A program made the position numbers and the translations under genes. A model generated the notes under the pieces. The model saw only the letters and a program-made list of their open reading frames with translations, did no database searches and was not told the DNA's origin. 64,000 bases of DNA from Benincasa hispida (lineage: Eukaryota; Streptophyta; Magnoliopsida; Cucurbitales; Cucurbitaceae): NCBI RefSeq assembly GCF_009727055.1, contig NC_052358.1:44137948-44201947 (forward strand), in the 5' to 3' direction. Shown here one piece after another: positions 22,781 through 33,288 of the stretch; positions within the stretch are counted from its first letter, which is position 1, and the number at the start of each line of letters is the position of its first letter.

Positions 22781-23005
22781 CACTACAAGAAATCGCACTT
22801 CTTCCGACACCACAATTTGCTGAAAAAGGGTAGAAAATGCGTCGGAAGATCCTCTCCCGACGAATAATAGATCGTTGGGAGTTTAATCGGGAAAAACTCG
22901 TCTAGAGAGGAACTCCTGATGCATAAAACAAGGCGTCGAGAGTTGGTTGAAGAACTCCCGATGCATGTATAGGACGTCGGGAGTTCCTCAAACTGACGAC
23001 GCAAG
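22781..23005. mobile_element. CACTA (En/Spm-type) transposon terminus
   Basis: It starts CACTACAAGAAATCGC, the typical inverted-repeat end of plant CACTA elements. Behind it a motif close to ACTCCCGATG appears about six times in alternating orientation (CTCCCGACG, CGTTGGGAGT, ACTCCTGATG, CGTCGAGAGT, ACTCCCGATG, CGTCGGGAGT), the usual subterminal transposase-binding layout. No matching opposite end was found, so this is a fragment or a worn element. The minus-strand frame across it is not a gene. Confidence 0.7.
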
Positions 23006-23068
23006 TTTGATTCAGACTCATTTATTTATATTGTGTAACGTGGTTGGTACTTGGTAGCTTCAAAGTCT

Positions 23069-23102
23069 TACCTCAATTCTGGTGTTCAAGGGAATTGAGG
23101 TA
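23069..23102. repeat. Perfect 11-bp inverted repeat with 12-base loop
   Basis: TACCTCAATTC (23069-23079) and GAATTGAGGTA (23092-23102) are exact complements. Its role is unknown. It may be the core of a small foldback element. Confidence 0.7.
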
Positions 23103-24597
23103 CAGAGTAAAGCAGCGTTATGATGAGGAGAAATCCAAATGAAGTACGAGGAAAAAAAACATATTTTACGTATGTTAGGCTTCCTTATTTGTTAGAATGT
23201 AGCTTCTATTGTCCCTTTATTTCACAGACAGAAATTCTCTTTCTTGGAGACTTTTTAATTGGTAATGGAGTAGAAATAGTTTTACACTCTTCCATCTTGA
23301 ATTTCTTCAAATTTTCTTGAGCATATTTTCTAGGAGTGTTAAAAAGATCCGATAACCCGAAAAGATCGATCAATTCAATCCAATTTGTACAATTTGGATT
23401 GGATTATCATCTCAGGGTTGGGTTTAGATAAATGAAAATTTCAGGATCGACTAGATAAATGGCCAAAATAGGATGATGTTTTTGAAAAATGACCAAAACT
23501 ATTTAAGTTTGGAAAAAATAACTAAATCCACTACCTTTTAAAATCTACAAATGGACAGATTTACCTCTTAAGTCAAATATGATTATGGTGTATTTTAATA
23601 ACAATTCTAATAGAAATACAATAAAATCTAAACTACCTAACAAAAAACATAGGGAAACACATCTAAATTCATACAATAGTGTAACAAACTTTAAAAAAAT
23701 AAAAAAAATAAATAAAAAAAATAAAAAATTTGGGGAAAAGAATACATGGAAGATTCATGTCAAAAGATGTAGTATAAGTATGAGAAGCAACAAATATCTT
23801 GAAATTGCTAAAATATTTGTTTGAGTATGTAAATACAATGTACTAAAAAAGAAACTCTACATATACCTTGAACTTAAGTGCTAAAATCTTTGTTTGAGTA
23901 GTGAAATTCAATGTATTAAAAAAACCCTATAGATACCTTCAACTTAATTGCGAAAAAAAAAGGGTTGGGGATAAACACTTTTAGAAAGCTTTAAAAACTA
24001 GAACTTTTAAGATATTTCAACAAATAACTTTTTCAGTTAAATTCTATCTTAAATCACTTATTGATCCAAAAGTTTAATTTGATGAGTGGCGATAAATTTA
24101 ATTATATCATGTAACACTCTAGTGATGGTAAATTTAATTATATCATCTAACACTCTAATTACGAATATTCATTAAGTTTCACACTCAAACTCTAAGTGTT
24201 AATAAATACTTTCTACTCATAAACACTTCAAATATTTGTCATATTTTTGACACACATACTAAAATTAATTTATGTTCCTAGTAAAGTATAACAAAATACA
24301 TGGTATTTATTTGTAACTATTATATATACATTGAAAAATAATTTTTTCTACCTGGGTTTTCTCAATCAAAGTAGCTAAAAACAATGGGCTGAAACTCAAC
24401 GGATTGGAGTTTCTCGATTAGTTACTGATTGAGATGATATTATTCAAACTTCTATCTTTCTCGCAGCGGTTCCTCAAACTTATGACAATTAATACGTGTC
24501 AAAAACTATAAACCGCGCCTCCCCCACATGAGCAATTGCGAAAATGTTTCACATTTACTGACTTTTGAGAGGGGTCGTTGCTTCATATTCTTGCAAT
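23103..24597. other. AT-rich intergenic sequence
   Basis: TAGGAGTGTTAAAAAGATCC at 23331 followed by AACCCGAAAAGATC and GGGTTGGG (to about 23425) resembles a worn hAT-type MITE like that at 16124. At 23820-23950 the phrase CTAAAATCTTTGTTTGAGTA and its neighbours occur twice. No gene is supported. Confidence 0.4.
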
Positions 24598-25485
24598 CTA
24601 GGAAGCACATATACTTCTAATTGTGTAGAGAACCAGTATTAGATACGTATAAGATACGAATATATCCAAATATTTAGCGGATATGTGTCTGATACCTAAT
24701 TTGAAGTATCTATTTTTTTTTTTAATTTTCAGATACACGTATCTGCTTCCAGGTATGTGAGCGTCCTTTTTTATTTTCCCAAATTTAAGTCCAACCACTT
24801 AGAAAGCCCAACTCACTACCCATTTTATTTATGTGCATGTTTCAGAATGATCTTAAAATCATCAAAATCATTTTTTTCATTTTTAAAATCACTCGAAAAA
24901 ACCACTTTTAATTACTCAAAATTAATTCAGTCTTCAATTTTACACTTTTAAATGCAATTTTCATGTCATCAAAATTAGTTTTGAAGGATTGAAAATGACA
25001 AAAGTGATTTTAAACATTTTAAAATCACTTCCGAAACATAAAAGTCTACTTAAATTGAACAATCCAAAACAAAATAAATTAAAAATGATAAAAACATAAA
25101 AAAGTTAAAAGAAAAAACTCGAAACGTAATTAAATCTCCATTCTTCTCTTCTCTCTCATTATCTAAATCATGATTCACAATCACTTCATCCTCAACTTCA
25201 TTCTTCAATTTTCATCCTCTACTTCTTTCCTGCCATCTGCTCAAGTCGCCAACCACCACTCAATGCTACTAGGTTATTTTTTTTCAAGTTTTCACCCTCT
25301 TCTTGAATCTATTTTATAATCTAACTTAAAATGAGCATTATAATAATTAATTGGACATTGTCATAAATATACACACAAACATATATATAATAATGTATCT
25401 TCAATATATCCGTATCTTAGGTTTTTAGAAATTAACGAATCATCGTGTCATATCGTATCCGTATATCCGTGTATGTGTTTCTTAG
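24598..25485. mobile_element. Second CTAAGAAGCACGGATAC-family element, carrying a nested MITE
   Basis: The left end CTAGGAAGCACATATAC and the right end, on the other strand, CTAAGAAACACATACAC match the ends of the element at 20243. AGATACGTATAAGATACG and CGTATCCGTATATCCGTGT lie subterminally. The MITE at 24838-25038 is inside, so this element is the older of the two. Confidence 0.5.
24838..25038. mobile_element. MITE-like element, copy 2, with 22-bp imperfect inverted repeats
   Basis: The left end TGTTTCAGAATGATCTTAAAAT and the right end (other strand) TGTTTCGGAAGTGATTTTAAAA are near-complements. The core matches 21709-21935. No clear target duplication is visible. Confidence 0.6.
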
Positions 25486-26123
25486 CTCATTTCTAATCTT
25501 TTTACATTTAAGCTATGATCATCAATATGACCCTATTTTTGGCAAGTGGATAATGGAAGAATAACAAATTTTTTATTTTTAATGGTCAAAATAACAAAAA
25601 GGTAACTAGATTAGAAGTATACCAAAATGGGTTTCGAAAAGATTAATTAATAATTATTGACTAACAAAAATACCCTGTAGATAAAAAAAAAAAAAAAAAA
25701 AATAAATTGTTTAACCGAAAAATTTACACAAAATGTATAAAAAAAAAAAAAAAAAAAAAAAAATACTCGATATCCAAAAAACCTAGATTCAAGTTTTTTT
25801 TTCCAAAAATGCAAAATCAACTACAATACTTACTTTGTACTCTGGACTCTGGTCTTTCGTTACTCACTCTTCCAACTATGACCCAACAATTTAAATTTTT
25901 AGATAATTTTTATTTAATTATCTTAAATTATTTGGATATCATTACGTTATTGAAGTTTCTGTTATGCCCTTTATGGTTTTTTTTACATTATTATATGATG
26001 TATAAATATATCTTCATCGAAGAAAAAAATGCATCAAGTACAATTATGCTATGATCGAGTATGAACGATCGATTATGATCGAGTAATTCTTTCTCAAAGA
26101 TTTCATCTTCTACAATTCTAATA
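25486..26123 (+). other. AT-rich region, possibly including the 5' LTR of the copia element at 26.1 kb
   Basis: There are A runs at 25683-25701 and 25740-25763. Just before the primer-binding site are a TATAAATATA stretch (about 26000) and ATCGAGTATGAACGATCG. An LTR should end at about 26120, but no partner LTR is available to delimit it. Confidence 0.4.
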
Positions 26124-26134
26124 TGGTATCATAA
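26124..26134 (+). promoter_or_regulatory. Primer-binding site of copia element 1 (tRNA-Met type)
   Basis: TGGTATCATAA lies 50 bases before the gag ATG and is close to TGGTATCAGAGC, the complement of initiator tRNA-Met used by copia elements. Confidence 0.55.
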
Positions 26135-26183
26135 ATTTTTTAAAATCCCACTTCTTCGTCTTCTTCCCTCACGCGCCAAAATA

Positions 26184-27160
26184 ATGAATCCCAATCCTAC
26201 ATTCAACGATACTCCTCCTCCGCTACCACCACCATCGACTGATATTCCAATCAACTTTTTGCCTAACATTCCAACCTCTTCTACTCAATCAACTGATTCT
26301 TCAAACTCTCACCAAGACCCATATACAACTTCTCACAACAATCCTTATATTCTTCATCACAGTGACACTTCAAACCTTGTTCTTGTAACTAAACCTCTCA
26401 TAGACAGCAACTATGTAACCTGGAGCCGCTCGATGATTCTTGCAGTATCAATTCGCAACAAACTAGGATTCATTGGCGGATCAATTTCTCAACCTACAGG
26501 TGATTTACTTCATCTTTGGATTAAAAACAACAATGTTGTAGTCGCATGGATTTTAAATTCTGTATCAAAAGGAATCTTATCAAGTATTCTCTTCACCAAC
26601 TCTGCTCGAGAAATATGGCTTAACCTTTAAGATTGGTTTCAGAAAAGAAATGGACCCTGCATTTTTCAATTTAAACATGGATTATCTACCCTGAAACAAG
26701 AATAAGAATCAGTCACAATGTATTTTTCCAAGATTAAAAATCTATGGGATGAATACATATCATATTGTCAAGGATGCACATGTGGAAAATGTACCTGTGG
26801 TGGTGTTAGATCAATCGGAGAATTCATTCAGTTTGAATTGCTTTTGTGTTTTCGGATGGGGTAAATGATGATTACAGTCATGCTCGATCTCAAATCCTTC
26901 TCATGGATCCTCCTCCAACAATCAATAAAGCTTTTTCATTAGTTGTTCAATAAGAACAACACCTTTCAACCCCTAACCAATTCGAAAGCCTATGACAATT
27001 CACAGTCACATCCAAATCACACAGGAAATTCCTCATCTAAACAGAATAAGAACAAGCCCGTGTGTACCTATTGTCATATCTCAAGACACACAATTGATAA
27101 ATGTTATAAACTCCATGGGTATCCCCCTGGTTATAAACAAAGAAGAAGAACAAACAATCA
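26184..27160 (+). pseudogene. Copia gag (element 1), broken
   Basis: ATG at 26184 opens a proline- and serine-rich start (about residues 1-60). A capsid-like part follows with LVTKPLIDSNYVTWSRSMI, NNVVVAWILNSVSKGI and FTNSAREIWLNL, then a stop at 26628. Beyond it the frame continues (DWFQKRNGPCIFQFKHGLS) with more stops and a frameshift, to a zinc knuckle CTYCHISRHTIDKC (about 27060-27105) followed by YKLHGYPPGYK. The knuckle keeps C-x2-C-x4-H-x4-C. Gag packages the element RNA. This type (long NNVVVAWI block, HGYPPG after the knuckle) is common in small plant copia elements. There are at least three disabling changes. Confidence 0.85.
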
Positions 27161-29495
27161 AGTTCATGAAGTTCCTAATACTATTCCACCTGCTGCAAAT
27201 CATGCCACAGAAACCATTCTAGCATCATCTGGATCTAACACCAGCCTCAATAATGAAACACTTACTCAATGTCACAACATACTTACAATGCTTCAATCGA
27301 AATTAGCTGATGTTAAGGTTGACAATGATGCTATTACTCATGTAGCAGGTATATATTCTTCCAATATTTCCTTTGGTGAATGGATTATTGACTCAGGTGT
27401 ATTTGCTCACATATGTTTTCAAAAACATGTATTTACTGAATTGAAGTCATTTGCTAGTTCTGTTCTTTTACCTAACAATACACAAATTCTGATTCATCAT
27501 GCTGGTTTAATTGTCCTATTTGGATCAATTACTCTCCATTATGTGCTCTTTGTACCAGAATTACAGTATAATTTACTATCTATCGGTGCTCTTATATCTT
27601 ATAATACCCTATTTGTACAATTCTCAAATGAATGTTGTGATATTCAGGCAAGATCCACTTTGAGAACGATTGGCAGGGATAGATTACGTGATGGATTGTA
27701 CCTCCTAGAAAAGCCATATGAAGTTGTTGATCTTGTGCAGGCATCTTCTATTATCAATGCTATCTCACATACTTCACCAAAAATATGGCATTCCAGGCTT
27801 GGACATCTCTCTATCTCTCATTATCAGCTTTAAAGAACATACTATCACTTGATTCTTCTTTGTTGCATAAGTAGCATCCATGTGAAATATATCCTTTAGC
27901 CAAACAAAAGAGATTATCATTTGAATCTCATAATCACAAAGCATCTACTATTTTTTATACTATACATATTGATGTTTGGGGCCCTGTTGCCACACATTCA
28001 TATTCAGGTTATAAATGCTTTCTTACTTTGGTTGATGACCATGGTAGATATACTTGGGTGTTTTTTATGAAGAATAAATTTGATGTAATTCGTATCATTC
28101 CACAATTCTTTGCCTATATAGAAACTCAATACAACAAGAAAATCAAAGCTTTTCATTTTTTTTTAATGCCCCATAATTGTCTTTTACTGAATTTTTTCTT
28201 CAAAAAGGTGTTATACACCAATTTTCCTATGTGGGAAGGCCAGAAAAAAATTCTGTTGTTGAAAGAAAACACCAACATATCATGAATGTTGCTAGAGCTT
28301 TATTTTTCCAGTCTCGAGTCCGTATGAAATTTTAGAGTGAATGGATTTTAACATCTGTATTTCTCATCAATCGAACATCTTCACCTCTACTAAACTGGAA
28401 AACTCCATATGAGAGAATATGGCAAAGTAGCAGACTATTCTCTTCTCAAAACATTTGGATGTTTATATTTTGCATCCACCTTACAAAATGGCAGAACCAA
28501 GTTTGACCCTCGAGCTACACCTGCTATTTTTATTGGATATCCGTCTGGTATGAAGGCTTACAAATTGTTTGATATTGAAAACAATAAATTTTTAACATCC
28601 CGAGATGTAGTCTTCCATGAGTCAGTTTTCTCTTTTCATAAAGTCACTCCTATAGATGAACAACCCTCTTTTCTTTAGAGTATTGTACTTCCCAAGTCAG
28701 TTGACATTGACATCTCAACCTAACCTATACATCATCCACCACTTAATAACCAAACTTATCCTTTATCCAGCATAGTGATTTATCTTCACCCAATATCAGT
28801 CCAATAAATCAACTATTGATAACCCTCCACCCTCACCATCTTCATCTAATCCTGAAGTCTATTCTCCTACAAAAGACACACCAACAGCACCTTTGCCAGA
28901 CACACAGATTGATATTTCTCAACCTGTTCCATCTATTCCCACACTTGAACCAAGAAAATCAAACCGAATATCAAAACCTCCTTCATATCTTCAAGCTTAC
29001 CATTGTAGCCTTGCTCAATCGCAACCTTTACCTTCATCTTTTTCTCGCTATCCTATATCCTCTTCCTTATCATATGAAAAACTTTCCCCAAAATTTTGAG
29101 CCTTCTCTTTAGCTGTATCATCTCACTATGAACCTCAATTCTATCACCAGGCCATCCCTTTTGAACACTAGAAGGAAGCTGTGAGAGTTGAAATCCAAGC
29201 CATGGAAGACAATCATACTTGAGATGTTATACCTTTTCCTCCAACGAAACACACAATTGGCTGCAAATGGATCTATAAGATCAAACATAAAGCTGATGGA
29301 ACAATCAAGAGATACAAGGCAAGACTTGTTGCAAAGGGATACACTTAGCAAAAAGGATTGGACTTCATTGAAACTTTTTCGCCTGTTGCAAAGTTAGTCA
29401 CTGTTCGAGTGCTAATCACACTGGCTGTCTCACACAATTGGAATCTTATCCAATTAGATGTCAATAATGCATTCCTCCATAGAGATCTATTTGAA
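27161..29495 (+). pseudogene. Copia protease-integrase-RT 5' part (element 1)
   Basis: The protease motif WIIDSGVFAHIC is near 27380, with valine in place of the usual alanine or threonine of DSGA/T. GAG-pre-integrase WHSRLGHLS follows (about 27790). The integrase core has HIDVWGPVATH (27970) and LVDDHGRYTWVFF (28030). Beyond 28160 the frame breaks and the catalytic glutamate region is not clean. LKTFGCLYF and [15 protein letters not shown] (28450-28560) are the integrase C-terminal part. RT starts with IGCKWIYKIKHKADGTIKRY (29260) and LIQLDVNNAFLHRDL (29450). It stops abruptly at about 29495, where another copia lineage begins. Many stops and frameshifts are present. Confidence 0.85.
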
Positions 29496-29930
29496 TGTTA
29501 ATGAGCCTTGTGTTTACAAGAAAATCATCAATAGCTCAGTAGCTTTCCTCGTGTAGTATATGGATGATATCCTACTCATTGGGAATGACGTAGGTCTTTT
29601 GACTAATGTTAAGAAATGGCTAGCCGTCTAATTCCAAATGAAAGATTTTGGAGAGTCGCAGTTTATTCCAGGGATCCAAATTATAAGAGATCATAAGAAC
29701 AAAAGGATGACATTGTCTCAGGCATCGTATATTGACAAGATGCTTGTTAGATATTCGATGCACAATTCTAAGAAGGGTTTATTACCTTTCAGGCATGGAA
29801 TTGTATTGTCTAAGGAACAGTGTCCTAAGACTCCTCAAGAGGTTGAGAAAATGAGAAGAATTCCTTATGCATCGGCTATTGGTAGCCTTATGTATGCAAT
29901 GTTATGTACTAGACCTGACATTTGTTATGC
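29496..29930 (+). pseudogene. Copia RT, second lineage (element 2), 5' truncated
   Basis: It starts near NVNEPCVYKKI and carries VYMDDILLIGND (about 29560) with an intact YMDD catalytic motif behind an in-frame stop. MKDFGESQFIPGIQIIRDH, KMLVRYSMHNSKKGLLPF, IPYASAIGSLMYAM and RPDICYAV follow. The reading is cut at 29930 by a Tekay-type insertion and resumes at 32327. Upstream RT fingers, integrase and gag of this lineage are absent. Instead, sequence of element 1 is joined at about 29495. Confidence 0.85.
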
Positions 29931-29950
29931 TGTAACACCCAGAGTGTTTT

Positions 29951-29970
29951 AACTTTCGAGGACGAAAGTT
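29951..29970 (+). repeat. Hairpin next to the purine tract of the Tekay-type element
   Basis: AACTTTCG and CGAAAGTT are perfect 8-bp arms around AGGA. They sit just upstream of the GAGGAGGGAAGA purine tract. A diverged version lies on the minus strand at about 39030-39050 in the other Tekay-type segment. Confidence 0.75.
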
Positions 29971-30195
29971 CTTTGAGGAGGGAAGAATGTAACACCCCGC
30001 ACATTTTTTATATATAGTAATGTAATTTCAGTAACATTATTATTTGGTAATTCAATAATTGCTTAGTCAGAGGGCATTTTTGGAATTTAAGTTTGGCAGA
30101 AAATGATTAAATTTTAAATTTCAATGTGAAAGTTGGCAGGAATTAATTTTTCCTTTCGAAACGGAAAGAACTTATTATAATTACACTTTTTTTTT

Positions 30196-30380
30196 GTTAT
30201 TACATTTTAAAACTCCCATCAATCCTACATTTATTATTATTATATTTTAAAACCCCCCATCAATACATTTATTATTATTATATTTTANGTTATTACATTT
30301 TAAAACTCCCATCAATCCTACATTTATTATTATTATATTTTAAAACCCCCCATCAATACATTTATTATTATTATATTTTA
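30196..30380. repeat. Exact 92-bp duplication around a single N
   Basis: 30196-30287 equals 30289-30380 base for base, with only N at 30288 between. This is most likely unmerged contig overlap. Confidence 0.85.
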
Positions 30381-31545
30381 AAACCTCCCACCAACCCTTT
30401 CTTTCTTCTTCCTCGCACTGCACGCCCAAAATTTTCCCTCTCGTTTCTTCCCATGAACGTCGCCTCCGTCCAAACCCACGAACGCCGCGCCTTCTTTTTC
30501 GACCGCAAGCACCTGTTCAGTGGCGTCGACTCGACTCCCTTCATTCGTCTAGGCCACGAAGCAGTTGCCGTCTCTGATCGTCGACAGTATTGCAGCAGTC
30601 GCCGCCTCTGATCGTCGATGGTGTCGCTCAATAATCCGCGTCGGTCTCCGTGGATTGTAGGTAGTCGCCCAGAACCTCGAGATCCCACAATCACTCGCGC
30701 TCAGATCTGAAGATTTATAATCAGACAGTCACACAAGGGTGTTTCGGATCCGTTGTCTCTCGTCGTTTGTGCTGTCAACAATAAAGGTCGTCGGAACTTG
30801 TAGATTTGGGGTAAGATTGTGCCATTTTAATTGGATTTGTTGGCTAATGGTGTTTTGCTTCAACCTATTGACACATATTTGTTTGGGTTTAAAAATCAAG
30901 TTTTGGAGAAGCTTTGAAGTTAAAAGTGTGATGTCAAGAGGATTTTGGTTGTGGTTTCGACAAGCTTTTGGGTAAGATTATTGGGAATTATTTTGGTTAA
31001 TTTGGTTATTGGAACTGAGCTCTTTTTTATTAATTGTAAATTTGGATTATGTTTAGGCTTAATTCAAGATCCATCTAAGCTAGGAGGAAGATTAATTTGC
31101 TTGTCGCTTAGACATAATTTTTGACTTCGAGGTAAGTAATCTTACCACTGGAACTGCCCATGGGCCAGGCTTTAGTTGTATGCTAGCATGGTGAGTGTAT
31201 GTTATGGTAAATTGTTAGTATGTTGATTGATAGTATGACCTGAATCAAAGTATGTTTTGGCACGAGTTCTGAATTGTTTAAATACACACCTAAGCACTTG
31301 ATCGTTAGTATGTGATGGTATGTGTTTTCATATGTCGACGTCTGATCTGCTGGTGTTGAGGCATACTTGTATGTTGTAGAATTATGATGTAAGGTTTACA
31401 TGAATGTTGTATAATATGTTGTTGAGGATTATGTGTATGTGATGGAGCCATAGTACAAAGGATTTCATGTATGTTTTAGAATTGTACGGTGTTGATTCTT
31501 TGAATGTTGAGATTGTGTGAATATCCTTATTGATTAGTTAGATGC

Positions 31546-31826
31546 TCACCAGTTTTGTGTTTCCTTCGAAATTCACCAGTTTGTGTTTCCTTCGGGATTC
31601 ACCAGTTTTGTGTTTTCTTCGGAATTCACCAGTTTTGTGTTTCCTTCAGGATTCACCAGTTTGTGTTTCCTTCGGAATTCACCAGTTTGTATTTCCTTCA
31701 GGATTCACCAGTTTGTATTTCCTTCGGGATTCACCAGTTTTGTGTTTCCTTCGGGATTCACCAGTTTTTTGTTTCCTCCGGGATTCACCAGTTTTTTGTT
31801 TCTTTTGGGATTCACCAGTTTTGTGG
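31546..31826 (+). repeat. Minisatellite, about 11 copies of a 26-28 bp unit
   Basis: The unit is close to TTCACCAGTTT, TGTGTTTCC, TTCGGGA. Variation is mostly A/G changes and T-run length. All three plus-strand frames stay open across it, each giving repeats such as FPSGFTSF, purely from the unit. It lies inside the Tekay-type LTR. Confidence 0.9.
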
Positions 31827-32326
31827 GCATACTTAACTACAATAGGATAGGACTCAGTCTCTTGTCTGTTTCATGTGTTTATGTGCCATATGAGGGTATC
31901 TAGAGGACATAGATGCCTAGCTTGACCCCAGTGGTGGGGCTACTTACTGAGTATTTCATACTCATCCTTTCTTATGTTGATGTTTCAGGAAAATGTAAAG
32001 ATGTACCAGCAATAGCGCAACGGAATTCGTGATCGTGTCACTGGGACTAGACCTTTTCGCTTCCGCATCTTGAAATTTGATATTTAGTTTTACTGTTTAA
32101 AATTTATTACTAAGGATTATTTCTCTTATATTCCTTTGTTAGTCTTTAAGAATTTTGGGTAGCCTATTAACTGATTTAATAATTGCATTTAATAAATGTC
32201 TTTTGAACTTCTCTTATTTAATTAGCATTTATTTCAAATAACTGAGCGTCGTTTTAAATTCTGTGCATGCATTTATTTTAGTAACGGCCTTACCTAAGTC
32301 CTAGGGGGTCGGGTCGTTACATATGC

Positions 32327-32938
32327 AGTAGGGATTGTCAATCGATATCAGACCAATCCAGGATTAGATCACTGGATGAAGGTCAAAACGATCCTCAAGT
32401 ATCTTCAGAGAACGAGGGACTATATGCTCGTGTATGGAGATAAAGATTTGATCCTTACAGGATACATAGACTCTGACTTTCAGATTGACCGGGATCCTCA
32501 GAAATCCACATCAGGGTCAGTGTTTACTCTGAATGGAGGAGCTATAGTATGGTGAGCATCAAGCAAGGATGCATCGTAGACTCCACTATGGAAGCCGAAT
32601 ACGTAGCTACTTGTGAAGCTACTAAAGAGACTGTTCGCCTTAAGAAATTCCTTACTGATTTGGAAGTTGATCCAAATATGTCTTTGTCCATCACACTTTA
32701 TTGTGATAACAATAATGCTGTAGTAAATTCTAAGGAACCCAGGAGTCACCGAAGAGGCAATCACATAGAACGAAAATATCATTTCATTCGAGAGATTGTG
32801 CATCGAGGTGATGTGATTGTTATGAAGATTTCTTTGGAGCACAACGTTGTTGATCCGTTTACAAAGGCTCTCACGGCTAAAGTGTTCAAGGGTCATCTAG
32901 AAAGTCTGGATCTACGGGATATGCAGCACATTGTTTAG
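32327..32938 (+). pseudogene. Copia RT end and RNase H (element 2)
   Basis: It resumes at GIVNRYQTNPGLDHWMKV with LKYLQRTRDYMLVYGDKD. RNase H then reads TGYIDSDFQIDRDPQKSTSG, a premature stop after the IVW segment, a frame change, then DSTMEAEYVAT, LYCDNNNAV and HIERKYHFIRE. The acidic residues expected for RNase H (D in YIDSDF, E in MEAEY, D in YCDNN) are present. It ends at VFKGHLESLDL before the polypurine tract at about 33037. Confidence 0.85.
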
Positions 32939-33047
32939 GCAAGTGGAAAATATTACTGGGGTATAGTGTATGCCCTAGTTTATTGTATTTTTGTACTTTA
33001 TTTGTATTGTACATTTGGCTCCCTAAGCTTTAGGACAAGTGGGAGAT

Positions 33048-33288
33048 TGTTGGGAATAGTGTCCTAAATCTCCTTGTAATCTCGTAGCTTGTAAACTTTG
33101 TATAAACATATTGTTGTTAATAAAATAAGTGGTATTTTATAAGCATATATTTAATCCAATAAACTAAAGTCTGAGGTTATTTTATGTAATGTAAACAAGT
33201 ATGTAGAGACATACAGGTGGATCTTGTTTAAATAATAACCTAAATGGTCTGTAGTAGATGAATAAGGCTGGGTACTTTATTCTGATCA
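33048..33288 (+). repeat. 3' LTR of copia element 2, truncated
   Basis: It is preceded by the purine tract AAGTGGGAGAT and starts TGTTGGGAATAGTGTCC. It matches the start of the 2-kb LTRs at 10601 (minus) and 62430 (ATAAGCAT, CAATAAACTAA, GTAGAGACATACAGGTGGATC). Similarity ends at about 33288, leaving roughly 240 of about 2000 bp. Confidence 0.8.

Larger units (their letters stand above)
29931..32321 (+). mobile_element. Internally deleted Tekay-type Ty3/gypsy element with TATGC target duplication
   Basis: TATGC occurs at 29926-29930 and at 32322-32326. The element starts TGTAACACCC (about 20 bases of LTR start), then jumps to the last 38 bases of the internal region (AACTTTCGAGGACGAAAGTT and a GAGGAGGGAAGA purine tract). 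A full 3' LTR (29989-32321) follows, ending GGGTCGTTACA. Everything between, including the rest of the 5' LTR, gag and pol, is gone. It splits the RT/RNase H of copia element 2. Confidence 0.85.
29989..32321 (+). repeat. 3' LTR of the Tekay-type element
   Basis: It runs from TGTAACACCCCGCAC to GGGTCGGGTCGTTACA. It contains an exact 92-bp duplication around an N at 30288, a 27-bp minisatellite (31546-31826), and a TGAGTAT-TTC-ATACTCA hairpin (31948-31964) that recurs in the LTR at 37059. The open frames at 30371-30694 (minus) and 30739-30975 lie in LTR sequence and are not supported as genes. Confidence 0.8.

Noticed and set aside
31542..31903. Three overlapping open frames with FPSGFTSF-like repeats; also possible CRISPR-like spacing
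   Set aside because: A 26-28 bp tandem repeat without spacers keeps all frames open. This is a plant LTR, so neither a protein nor a CRISPR array is supported.
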